DNA of 64,000 nt. Source: Bacteroidaceae bacterium (GTDB lineage Bacteria; Bacteroidota; Bacteroidia; Bacteroidales; Bacteroidaceae). The notes under the pieces are model-generated. The model was not told the DNA's origin. It ran no database searches and saw nothing but the letters and a program-made list of their open reading frames with translations. The stretch is taken from NCBI GenBank assembly GCA_024699495.1, contig JAILPK010000012.1:26350-90349 (forward strand), read 5' to 3'. Made by a program: the position numbers and the translations under genes. Numbering within the stretch: position 1 is the stretch's first letter; every line of letters begins with the position of its first letter. Shown here one piece after another: positions 41,526 to 48,783 of the stretch.

Positions 41526-41616
41526 AATAGCCAGAAACTATAGAAACCATAGAATAGCTAGAAACCCTAGAAAAACTAGAATAGCCAGAAGCTAGAAAAA
41601 ACTGGAAAGCTAGAAG
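41526..41616. repeat. Tandem array of TAG-ending 9-bp units
   Basis: Ten short units of mostly 9 bp (AATAGCCAG, AAACTATAG, AAACCATAG and so on), grouped in 26-27-bp triplets, lie just past the trpS stop. Confidence 0.75.
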
Positions 41617-41640
41617 ATTTCAGCCAAATAGCGCTACTCC

Positions 41641-41670
41641 CTCCCCTGCCCTACCGGCGGGGGAGTTTTT
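41641..41670 (+). terminator. Rho-independent terminator after trpS
   Basis: CTCCCCTGCC (41641-41650) pairs with GGCGGGGGAG (41656-41665) with one T-G pair and a five-base loop, followed by TTTTT. It separates trpS from the convergent comEC gene. Confidence 0.85.
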
Positions 41671-41726
41671 GTAGTCTTACCGTTGGGATGGGCGCTTAAA
41701 GTGGGATTTACTCGGGCCAGCCCACT

Positions 41727-43178
41727 TCAGATTTGCATTAGCCACATCTGCACATCTGCTAAGAATCGGATTACAAGCCCTGCGGCAGACAAGACAGGGG
41801 CGGGGGCGTGGCATAGAGAGAGGATGAGAAGTGTAAGGCAGGAGTAAATGAGGACCGTGGTTATCGGTATGTAGGCAAGATTGAGTACTATAGCCTGGGG
41901 AGTTAACCTGTGGAAATAGAGATATACAAGAGGAGAGGTAAAGAGCCAGGCACTCGCTGAAACCATCAGGCCCGATGCGGCCCACCAGAGATAATGACGA
42001 TGGAGCCAGATATAAGTACCATAAAAATGCTCTTTCATAAGATCAACCAGCGGGGAATAGACGAGTGCTATACCGAGCACGGCAAGAAATGACAACTGCG
42101 CTCCGACATCAAAGAGATATGTGGGACGGAAGAGCAGCATCAGGAAAGCGGCCAGGCAGAGGCCGTTGAGCAGCGACACCTCGCGCCGAAGCAGGAAGGT
42201 GAACAGAATGAATGTGGACATGAGGGCTGCCCTCACCAGCGATGCTGGCAGTCCGGCGACGAAGGCGTATGCCCACACAAACAGTATCAACAGGGGAACC
42301 AGGAGGAAACGCCAACGGGAGAATCTCAACAGCCTACGGCCCAGCAGCCACGTGAAAAAACCGATGATTATACCCAGATGAAGGCCTGAGAGGGCAAGCA
42401 GATGGGCAGCCCCAGCATCATTGTAGGCGGCGCGGGTCTCCTGGGATACCCGCGAACGGTCGCCGAGGGTCAAGGCAGAGGCCAAAGCTACATAGTCGGA
42501 GCCGAGACCGCTCTCCCTATAGGCAGACACCAACCGGTGCTGCAGACGGCGCGCCCCAAGCATCAGCCGATAAGTCAGCGGCAACGGCACATCACCTCCC
42601 CGCTTGACAGAGCCGGAAAAGTAAGCGGTTCCAGAAAAGCCCTGGACATAGAGCCAGCGGGCATAGTCGAAGGTCTGGCCGCTATGCTGCCTGGGCCATC
42701 CTACCCAAGCATCCCCGCTAACCGACGTGCCCAGGGGAAGGGAGTCGGGGAAATAAGCTCTCAGCAAATAAAAACCATGAGTATCGTCTGCGCAGGCCAG
42801 CGTGCATCTCTTCCACTTACCACGCACTTCCGAAACAGTCATGACAACTCCACTTACAGCCTGTCGCCCACCTGACCATTCTATCCAATGTCTCTGAAAA
42901 TATCTGGTACAGATGCTCATCCCAAACAGGAAAAAGAAGGTGAAGGCCAAAATCAGCATACCGGCCGAAGCTCCGCTCATATCGCCGCGTTTCTCACGCC
43001 GGTAAACAAAATAGGCGTAGGCGGCAATCGCTATCAGAGAAAGCCATGATACAGCGAGAAAGGAATCAGCCCAGCGGAGCCCGAAATGAACATAAAACAA
43101 CTGATGGCCAACCCAAACGCCAGCCATCAGAGATAGGAAAAGAAATACAGAGGCAGAAAAAGAAGATGAGGAAGACAT
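41727..43178 (-). CDS. ComEC/Rec2-type competence membrane protein, short form
   Basis: 483 aa. An N-terminal DUF4131-like part with several membrane helices and an OB-like stretch (residues about 1-200) is followed by the Competence domain: ALASALTLGDRSRVSQETRA, AGAAHLLALSGLHLGIIIG, GLPASLVRAALMST and FDVGAQLSFLAVLGIALVYS. In full ComEC this forms the inner-membrane channel for incoming DNA. The metallo-beta-lactamase domain found at the C-terminus of long forms is absent, and the protein stops in LADVQMWLMQI. It lies 14 bp after rpe. Whether it still imports DNA is unknown. Confidence 0.88.
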   Translation of the reverse strand: MSSSSSFSASVFLFLSLMAGVWVGHQLFYVHFGLRWADSFLAVSWLSLIAIAAYAYFVYRREKRGDMSGASAGMLILAFTFFFLFGMSICTRYFQRHWIEWSGGRQAVSGVVMTVSEVRGKWKRCTLACADDTHGFYLLRAYFPDSLPLGTSVSGDAWVGWPRQHSGQTFDYARWLYVQGFSGTAYFSGSVKRGGDVPLPLTYRLMLGARRLQHRLVSAYRESGLGSDYVALASALTLGDRSRVSQETRAAYNDAGAAHLLALSGLHLGIIIGFFTWLLGRRLLRFSRWRFLLVPLLILFVWAYAFVAGLPASLVRAALMSTFILFTFLLRREVSLLNGLCLAAFLMLLFRPTYLFDVGAQLSFLAVLGIALVYSPLVDLMKEHFYGTYIWLHRHYLWWAASGLMVSASAWLFTSPLVYLYFHRLTPQAIVLNLAYIPITTVLIYSCLTLLILSLCHAPAPVLSAAGLVIRFLADVQMWLMQI

Positions 43179-43192
43179 TCGCCTATACTTGG

Positions 43193-43846
43193 CTAAGCTG
43201 TCAATGCCTTCAGCACAGACACCTCTGCAGCCGGGTCCGGAGCACCGAAAACTGCAGAGCCAGTAACAAACACATCTACTCCGGCCTCATGCAACAGGGG
43301 AGCCGTCTGACGATTTACACCGCCGTCCACTTCTATCAAGGCGTGACTGCCCGAGACTTCTATCAACTTACGGAGCCGACGGACCTTGTCCAGGCTGTGG
43401 GTGATGAATTTCTGTCCGCCGAATCCGGGATTAACGGTCATCAGCATCACTACATCGATGTCCTGAATGATATCCGTGAGAGTCTCTACTGGGGTTGACG
43501 GGCACAGACTGACTGCAGCTTTCATCCCAGCCTCATGGATGGCATGCACAGTGCGGTGCAAATGCACACACGCCTCCTGATGCACATTCATTACGGCAGC
43601 ACCGAGGTCACGGACCTGGGAGATGAACTTCTCCGGCTGCACAATCATCAGATGCACATCAAGCGGCTTTGCTGTCAGTTTAGCTACTGACTTCATCACA
43701 GGAAAGCCAAATGAAATGTTTGGCACAAAGACTCCATCCATGACATCCAGATGGAGCCAATCGGCCTCTGAGCGGTTGAACCATTCCATCTCACGCTCCA
43801 GATTGCCGAAATCAGCTGCAAGTAAAGAAGGTGCAATCAGATTCAT
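43193..43846 (-). CDS. rpe: Ribulose-phosphate 3-epimerase
   Basis: 217 aa TIM barrel. Family motifs: IAPSLLAADFGNLEREM, DWLHLDVMDGVFVPNISFG (metal His and catalytic Asp), LDVHLMIVQPEKF, VMLMTVNPGFGGQKF and ALIEVDGGVNRQTAPLLHEA with the second catalytic Asp. It interconverts ribulose-5-phosphate and xylulose-5-phosphate in the pentose phosphate pathway. Its ATG overlaps the stop of a 39-codon upstream frame (ATGA), and comEC follows after 14 bp. Confidence 0.97.
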   Translation of the reverse strand: MNLIAPSLLAADFGNLEREMEWFNRSEADWLHLDVMDGVFVPNISFGFPVMKSVAKLTAKPLDVHLMIVQPEKFISQVRDLGAAVMNVHQEACVHLHRTVHAIHEAGMKAAVSLCPSTPVETLTDIIQDIDVVMLMTVNPGFGGQKFITHSLDKVRRLRKLIEVSGSHALIEVDGGVNRQTAPLLHEAGVDVFVTGSAVFGAPDPAAEVSVLKALTA

Positions 43847-43962
43847 AACGGCCGGAAGGCGCGAGCCATAGCACGCACTTTGTCAAGGGTTGTGGAACGG
43901 GGGAGTCTGGAATTAAAGTCACAAATCTCCAGCTCTAACTTAATGAGTACGGGTTGTTCCAT
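43843..43962 (-). CDS. Small ORF (39 codons) overlapping the rpe start
   Basis: An ATG at 43962 opens a frame of 39 codons whose TGA (43843-43845) overlaps the rpe ATG as ATGA. The peptide begins MEQPVLIKLELEICDFNSRL and ends VRAMARAFRPL. It is mildly basic, with an acidic N-terminal half and no membrane segment. The four-base overlap is a typical coupling arrangement and is unlikely in random DNA, but no homologue is known to me and no TAnnTTTG box precedes it. It could equally be a regulatory leader for rpe. Confidence 0.45.
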   Translation of the reverse strand: MEQPVLIKLELEICDFNSRLPRSTTLDKVRAMARAFRPL

Positions 43963-44020
43963 AGGCTTTTTTTGGTAATTATAAGTGTATTTATAAGTGA
44001 TAGACACCTATAGAACGCAG

Positions 44021-44043
44021 GCACACAGATGTTTATTGTGTGC
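44021..44043. promoter_or_regulatory. Inverted repeat GCACACA-N9-TGTGTGC
   Basis: Perfect 7-bp arms (44021-44027 and 44037-44043), about 60 bp upstream of the small ORF that leads into rpe. It has operator-like size, but no regulator is known. Confidence 0.35.
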
Positions 44044-44268
44044 AATTTCGCAATTTTTTCTGCAAAAGAAATGATTTTTATTTTTTCGTCATACGGCTCA
44101 CTACCACCCCTATCACCAACGCCCGATTCTAAATCCCACTCTGACCGTTGGTCCAACCTTAAATAACTATTATCTGTTGCCGCCTTTGCCCCTAAATTTA
44201 TGCAGAAGATAATACCCTTCAAAGCATTAAGAAGGCATCGGCAGAAGGAGATAACCGCTGAAGAAGCC

Positions 44269-44348
44269 GTCAGAAGGAGATAACATCGGAAGGAGAAGCT
44301 ATCAGAAGGAGAAACTACCAGAATAAGGAACTGTCGGGAGGAGAAGAA
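44269..44348. repeat. Tandem array, five 16-bp units
   Basis: Units start at 44269, 44285, 44301, 44317 and 44333; examples are ATCAGAAGGAGAAACT and ATCGGAAGGAGAAGCT. Diverged copies extend left to about 44235. Confidence 0.82.
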
Positions 44349-44506
44349 TATGACAATAGAGTATGAGAAGGGAAGTATTTAACGTATGTATGTCCGCCCT
44401 TAAAGGGAAGAAAACGTGGCTTTGAACCAAGGGTTGTCTGAACTTAAACCGAGGAAATCATAGCATCAAACCAAACATAAAAACAATATAGGCCAAGGGT
44501 TATTTA

Positions 44507-44595
44507 ATCTGAGACGGCCGTCTCAGATTCAGGTGACGGCTGTCTCAGATTCAGGTGACGGCCGTCTCAGATTCAGGTGACGGCTGTCTCAGATT
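44507..44595. repeat. Reverse-oriented copy of the 22-bp array C (array E)
   Basis: Palindromic start GAGACGGCCGTCTC, then 22-bp units with core CAGGTGACGGCCGTCTCAGA or its GGCTGTCTC variant. Read on the opposite strand it matches 1726-1811 almost base for base, except for C/T changes inside the palindrome. Confidence 0.92.
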
Positions 44596-44647
44596 AAATT
44601 ACCCCTCACCAATGTCAAAGAAACATATAATTCAATGGCAGCAGACT

Positions 44648-44954
44648 GCCGATTAAGAAGCAAAAAATAGGCGATTTAAAAGCAAGTGGTAGTAGGACTA
44701 AAAGAAAGATTTAGTCGATCCAAAAGCACAAGATGGTCGAATAAGAAACAAGGTATTGTCGGTTCAAAGGCTAAAAACAACCGATCCAAAAGCACGAGAT
44801 AGTCGAATAAGAAACTAGATATAGCCAATTGAAAGGCGATCTACAGCCATTTGAGGGGAATCTATTGCCATTTGAGAGGGAATCTATTGCCATTTGAGAG
44901 GGAATCTATTGCCAAATGGAAGGCGATCTATAGCCGAATTATAGGTAACAAAGA
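44648..44954. repeat. Long degenerate 22-bp array, 14 units (array F)
   Basis: Units start at 44648, 44670, 44692, 44714, 44736, 44758, 44780, 44802, 44824, 44846 (21 bp), 44867, 44889, 44911 and 44933. Most begin with GYC followed by RAW (GTCGAT, GCCAAT, GCCATT) and end with an ATN-rich tail. Units 11 and 12 are identical (core GCCATTTGAGAGGGAATC); others share only half their bases while keeping the period. Confidence 0.9.
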
Positions 44955-45019
44955 ATGGAATTGAAAACAGTAGGTTGTTGTATCAATAATCAGCTTGGCT
45001 GCTGGTGATAAATAGGAAA

Positions 45020-45049
45020 ACGGCCATCTCAGGGAAATGAGACGGCCGT
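45020..45049 (-). terminator. Hairpin downstream of the C10 peptidase, possible terminator
   Basis: ACGGCCATCTCA and TGAGACGGCCGT (one mismatch) enclose a six-base loop. On the minus strand the stem is followed by TTTTCCTATT. It is 105 bp past the peptidase stop and uses the same CGGCCG core as arrays C and E. Confidence 0.55.
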
Positions 45050-45153
45050 ATGATGATTGAATAATAATGTGGGGCTATTTTTAAGCCATTGGACGAACGG
45101 CTTATGAACAGTTTGCCGAAATTAAATAATTGCTTTGTCCGGATATACAGCGG

Positions 45154-46860
45154 TCAGCGCACCACTCTGCGACTGCCATTGGCATCACTGACGACGAGAA
45201 TACCGCGTGCTGGTACGTCCCAAAGGTTAAAGGACTGGGATGGAGCTACATATACCTGGCGCCCGGTAAGGTCATAGACGCGTGTGAGGCCATCGGGGTT
45301 GGCCGAGGCGTAGGTAGAACGTATTGCGGTAGGTTTCCCCGTCACTATAGGAACCTCCACTGGGCCGGTGATGGTGGCTTTGCCATCAGTACCGATAACT
45401 ACATCATAAGCTATTTCACCTCCGACACAGAGGAGCGAACGCCAACGGATATCGCGGTCGTCGCGCGCTCCGAAACTCATGCGGTAGGTATGTCCGACTT
45501 TGAGGTCGGCAACATCATAGAAATATACAATACCTTCGCCGTAAGTACCGTAGCCGCTCTCGAGGGTGTCGCGGTCAGTCTCAGCTACTATCCACTCGCT
45601 GCCGTCGGTCTGGTCGATGGCAAAGAGTCCGAAGTCACCAATGAATGTGGAGGAGTTCAAGTTACCCATTCCTGTTGGGATATCTATTTGGATACACTTC
45701 TGTACGTTGTAGCCGTGTTCCTCATCAACATACGGCTCGTATCTGAAGGAATAACAAGTTGTGTCATTGATGAGTGTAATCAAACCCTGAATGTAGTCAG
45801 TGGGCAGCGGCTGAACACGTAGGCCATAGACCATGTCCTGGGATTCGGAGAAGGAAGAAGGCGAGGGGTCCAAAAGATCAATGGAATAGAAACCGTCGCC
45901 ATCGCCGTTCCAACCCCAGTTAACATACACCAGTCCGTCAGAATCTATTCCACTGAAGACAAAGGCATGGCCACCCTGAGTGGGGTCGTCGCCACCGTAG
46001 AGCACCGGCGAACCGTTTTGGATTTCGTTATAAATGATAGAATACCAATCCTCGTCGTTGCAGGTGTAGCGCGACAGGCATTTGATACTCTCTTCCGGAT
46101 AATTGAAGCAGTTAACCAAGGCTGATCCGGCCATAAACAGCATAGTACCGCTGCCGCTCAGGTCATAGTTCATACCCGAGGCATAGCCGCAGTCTGCCAT
46201 GAGTTGGGCGATGCGCTTTCCTTTGAGCAGAGAGGCATTGCCATAGCTGTCGGAGTAATCCCATGAATAAGTACTGTTGACAGTTGTGGTCTTCTTTGCG
46301 TCCTTGATGCTATAGACAGCCGCGAAGGAAGCAGATGCAGGATACTTGAACACATTCATACATTGGGCCATAGCTGTTGCGACGCAGCCTACGGGGCAGT
46401 GGTTGCCGTCAACGGAAGGTGTGAGGAGGTTGTAAGGGGAAGACTGCCCCCACTTGGTTGTAATGAAATTGGCAACAGGGGTGTATTTTGCATTACGGCG
46501 TCCGGCAGCGGCAGAGCCCGCCTTTGCCAGATGCCTCTCGATAAGACCGAGGCACCACTTCATGTTTGATGGCATGTTATCAACATCAAGATGGGAGTCC
46601 CCGTATGCCAGCACCGGCCGTACGTTCTCGTCCTTAGCCACAATCACAAAGCCGTCAGCCAGATTTGAGCCGTAAATGTTGTAATCTTCAGCCTTCAGCA
46701 TGCAACGTACAGACGGTGTTGCGGAAGTGCCGAAGGAACCTTTGACGCCGGCGGCCTGCAGACGTTCTGATGCTATTGAAATCATATCTGCCTCGCTACG
46801 CTGGGCGAAAGCCGAAGTGCAGCAGAAGACAACGAACAAAGAGTAAAAAATCTTTTTCAT
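45154..46860 (-). CDS. Secreted C10 (streptopain-like) cysteine peptidase with T9SS sorting domain
   Basis: 568 aa. Signal peptide MKKIFYSLFVVFCCTSAFA. An N-terminal propeptide (residues about 20-125) is followed by the SpeB-like catalytic domain with Cys159 in CPVGCVATAMAQ, His298 in TQGGHAFVFSG and the WGWNGDGDGFYS motif. The last 70 residues (TRVYDLTGRQVYVAP, then NLWDVPARGILVVSDANG and a basic end) fit the type IX secretion A-type C-terminal domain. It should be exported to the cell surface or outside and degrade proteins. It has its own promoter and lies downstream of a susCD-lipoprotein operon. Confidence 0.93.
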   Translation of the reverse strand: MKKIFYSLFVVFCCTSAFAQRSEADMISIASERLQAAGVKGSFGTSATPSVRCMLKAEDYNIYGSNLADGFVIVAKDENVRPVLAYGDSHLDVDNMPSNMKWCLGLIERHLAKAGSAAAGRRNAKYTPVANFITTKWGQSSPYNLLTPSVDGNHCPVGCVATAMAQCMNVFKYPASASFAAVYSIKDAKKTTTVNSTYSWDYSDSYGNASLLKGKRIAQLMADCGYASGMNYDLSGSGTMLFMAGSALVNCFNYPEESIKCLSRYTCNDEDWYSIIYNEIQNGSPVLYGGDDPTQGGHAFVFSGIDSDGLVYVNWGWNGDGDGFYSIDLLDPSPSSFSESQDMVYGLRVQPLPTDYIQGLITLINDTTCYSFRYEPYVDEEHGYNVQKCIQIDIPTGMGNLNSSTFIGDFGLFAIDQTDGSEWIVAETDRDTLESGYGTYGEGIVYFYDVADLKVGHTYRMSFGARDDRDIRWRSLLCVGGEIAYDVVIGTDGKATITGPVEVPIVTGKPTAIRSTYASANPDGLTRVYDLTGRQVYVAPSQSFNLWDVPARGILVVSDANGSRRVVR

Positions 46861-46875
46861 AATAGGTCAAATCGC

Positions 46876-46926
46876 CATGCCCCGTGCGTGGCTGAGAAAG
46901 GTTTTGTGAGCCACACACGGGGTATG
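46876..46926 (-). promoter_or_regulatory. Long stem-loop in the C10 peptidase leader
   Basis: 18-bp arms (46876-46893 and 46909-46926; one mismatch and one wobble) around a 15-base loop. The stem ends 15 bp before the start codon, inside the roughly 100-nt leader implied by the promoter at 46965-46996. A translational or stability control is possible. Confidence 0.6.
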
Positions 46927-46964
46927 GCAATACGCAGGATTGTATTCCGAACGCTAATCGGCTG

Positions 46965-46996
46965 CAAAAGTACGACAAATTTACCATGTAGCCAAA
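46965..46996 (-). promoter_or_regulatory. Full Bacteroidetes promoter for the C10 peptidase
   Basis: Minus-strand -33 TTTG (46993-46996), 20-bp spacer, -7 TACTTTTG (46965-46972): an exact consensus match. Confidence 0.8.
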
Positions 46997-47004
46997 AAGA
47001 ACAA

Positions 47005-47040
47005 CAAAAAAAGAACCGGGCCACTGAATAGCCCGGTTCC
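47005..47040 (-). terminator. Rho-independent terminator after the SusD-linked lipoprotein
   Basis: Perfect 9-bp stem GAACCGGGC/GCCCGGTTC (47013-47021 with 47031-47039); on the minus strand it is followed by a run of Ts at 47012-47006. It insulates the susCD transcript from the peptidase promoter. Confidence 0.88.
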
Positions 47041-47081
47041 TTTGGGATTGTATTGTGACGCTACGAAGCGTCAATTATCAT

Positions 47082-48737
47082 TTATTTGATGTTACGAGCA
47101 GGAAGGACAACGGAACGGAAATCCTTACGCATCACAACTTTGCCGGGAGCCTTACGAGGAATAAACTTCTTAACCTCACCTCCGGGAACAGGAGTGGGCT
47201 CAACACTGCGTGTGAGTTTCTCATCTACGGTGCCATAGTTAATAGCCTCATAGAGTGAATTAGTCTTCGCATCATATCCAAGAGTAACGAAGGTGATGTT
47301 CAGCACAACCTCGTCATCAGAGAAGGAGCAGTCGGAGTTATTGATGCGTGCATAGATGTCATTCAGACCATCGGTACGGCCGATTGCCTGGTAAGTGTAA
47401 TCATCCTTGAAGTCGTTATGCAGTGAGAGGCGGCCGTTCTTGACGAAGAAGAGGAGGTCATAGCCCTCAGCATAAGGAGCTTCTAAGAGGTAAGGAGTAC
47501 CGTAGTTAGCCTCGAACACGCTGTCGCATGCGTCGGTTGTGGTCAGGCATACGCCCTTGTAGAGAGACGTGGAGTCAGCAGCATCGGAACGCTCAGAAGT
47601 GAACGGACCAGAGAACACCTCTTCCCAATCGAAGTCATCCTCAAGAGTAGCTTCATACTTGGTATTTGCTGCATACTCGTCTGGATCAATCATCAGCAAG
47701 AATGCGCCATCGGGGTTAGCATACCAATATGGTTCACCACCGGTATATACAGAAAGACCGAGATAGAATGCCTGAGCCGGGAAAGTGAGAGCACCATTTT
47801 CCAGAGTACCATAACCACGACAGAAAATAATAGGATTACCATCTTCAACGGCATCAAAGGTGAAGCCTAAATCATAGGTGGATTCTGAGAAGGATACTTT
47901 GGCAGGATCAGTGGCATCAAAAACCATGTAATAATCAGGGCCTGTCCAATCTGCGATACCAGCTGCCACATATTGATAATTCTTATAAGGGCTTACCATT
48001 CGATACATACCAGGCTTATCCTCACGTTCCTGTAATTCAACTTCAAATGTCATATTACCTTTACCATAAAGGAAGCCAACGAGGTTGTCAGTATATTCTG
48101 CATAGCCTGGCACCTTGTTACCGTTGTCATCATAGACGAAGCCAGCAGGTATCCACTTAACACGAGTAACGTTAACGGTTGCAGAGCACTCACTGGAGTA
48201 GGAAGAGACGAAACGAGTATCCTGTACAGCGAGCTGCACTTCGTATGGAGTACCAACTTTAGCTGAATCGAATGAGAGTGTATATTCAGCATCCCATTCA
48301 CCTTCCGCAAACTTTGCAGTAGAAACAGTGAAAACACTGTCCATGCCATTGGTGATGGTGATAGGAACCTCGATAGCAGGCAGATTTTTGTTGGAGTTTG
48401 TTGTAACGAACACATTGTACAAGCTATCAATGCGAGCGCTATCTGCTGCTGTCTTTGTCTGAGTGGTGTCCTCAAGCAATTTGTTGACACGCTCCTCTTC
48501 AGCCTCAAGCATTTTTGTGAGCTCAGGATTACGACGGGTCAAGTGCAGAGTAACAACTGTTGTGTCGGTAGGGTCAAGCTCAAACGTCTTAGTACGCTCG
48601 AGGAAAGACACCATGGCATAATCAACACTGGAGTCCCACTCGCCCGGAGCAACGACTTCATCATCGCTGCTGCACGATGCAAATGTCATAGTAGCACATG
48701 CGACCAGCATTGTGTATTTATAGAAATTCTTTATCAT
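47082..48737 (-). CDS. SusD-linked surface lipoprotein, function unknown
   Basis: 551 aa. Lipoprotein signal MIKNFYKYTMLVACATMTFASC, with the lipid Cys at about residue 22 followed by an acidic SSDDEVV export-type tail, as on surface-exposed Bacteroidetes lipoproteins. Two beta-rich regions (about 30-180 and 190-490) are interrupted near residue 80 by a charged helix (KMLEAEEERVNKLLEDTTQ). The C-terminus is Lys/Arg-rich. I do not recognise a named domain. As the third gene after susC and susD it probably binds the same ligand at the cell surface, as SusE/F-position proteins do. Confidence 0.8.
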   Translation of the reverse strand: MIKNFYKYTMLVACATMTFASCSSDDEVVAPGEWDSSVDYAMVSFLERTKTFELDPTDTTVVTLHLTRRNPELTKMLEAEEERVNKLLEDTTQTKTAADSARIDSLYNVFVTTNSNKNLPAIEVPITITNGMDSVFTVSTAKFAEGEWDAEYTLSFDSAKVGTPYEVQLAVQDTRFVSSYSSECSATVNVTRVKWIPAGFVYDDNGNKVPGYAEYTDNLVGFLYGKGNMTFEVELQEREDKPGMYRMVSPYKNYQYVAAGIADWTGPDYYMVFDATDPAKVSFSESTYDLGFTFDAVEDGNPIIFCRGYGTLENGALTFPAQAFYLGLSVYTGGEPYWYANPDGAFLLMIDPDEYAANTKYEATLEDDFDWEEVFSGPFTSERSDAADSTSLYKGVCLTTTDACDSVFEANYGTPYLLEAPYAEGYDLLFFVKNGRLSLHNDFKDDYTYQAIGRTDGLNDIYARINNSDCSFSDDEVVLNITFVTLGYDAKTNSLYEAINYGTVDEKLTRSVEPTPVPGGEVKKFIPRKAPGKVVMRKDFRSVVLPARNIK

Positions 48738-48783
48738 AGTTGTATGACTTGAATGTTAATTAAAATTGTAATGAAGTGGTTGC

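Larger units (their letters stand above)
43963..45153. other. 1.2-kb gene-free region made of periodic repeats
   Basis: From left to right: a 7-bp inverted repeat (44021-44043), a 16-bp-period array (44269-44348), the reverse copy of array C (44507-44595), the 14-unit 22-bp array F (44648-44954) and a hairpin (45020-45049). Open frames here (for example 43935-44222) are low-complexity. Apart from the small ORF at its left edge I see no gene. Confidence 0.8.

Noticed and set aside
41677..41985. 102-codon open frame overlapping the comEC 3' end
   Set aside because: It is a shifted-frame shadow of the last comEC helices, rich in Ser, Pro and Cys.
43935..44222. 95-codon open frame upstream of rpe
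   Set aside because: It overlaps the better-supported 39-codon ORF, is low in complexity and lacks start signals.
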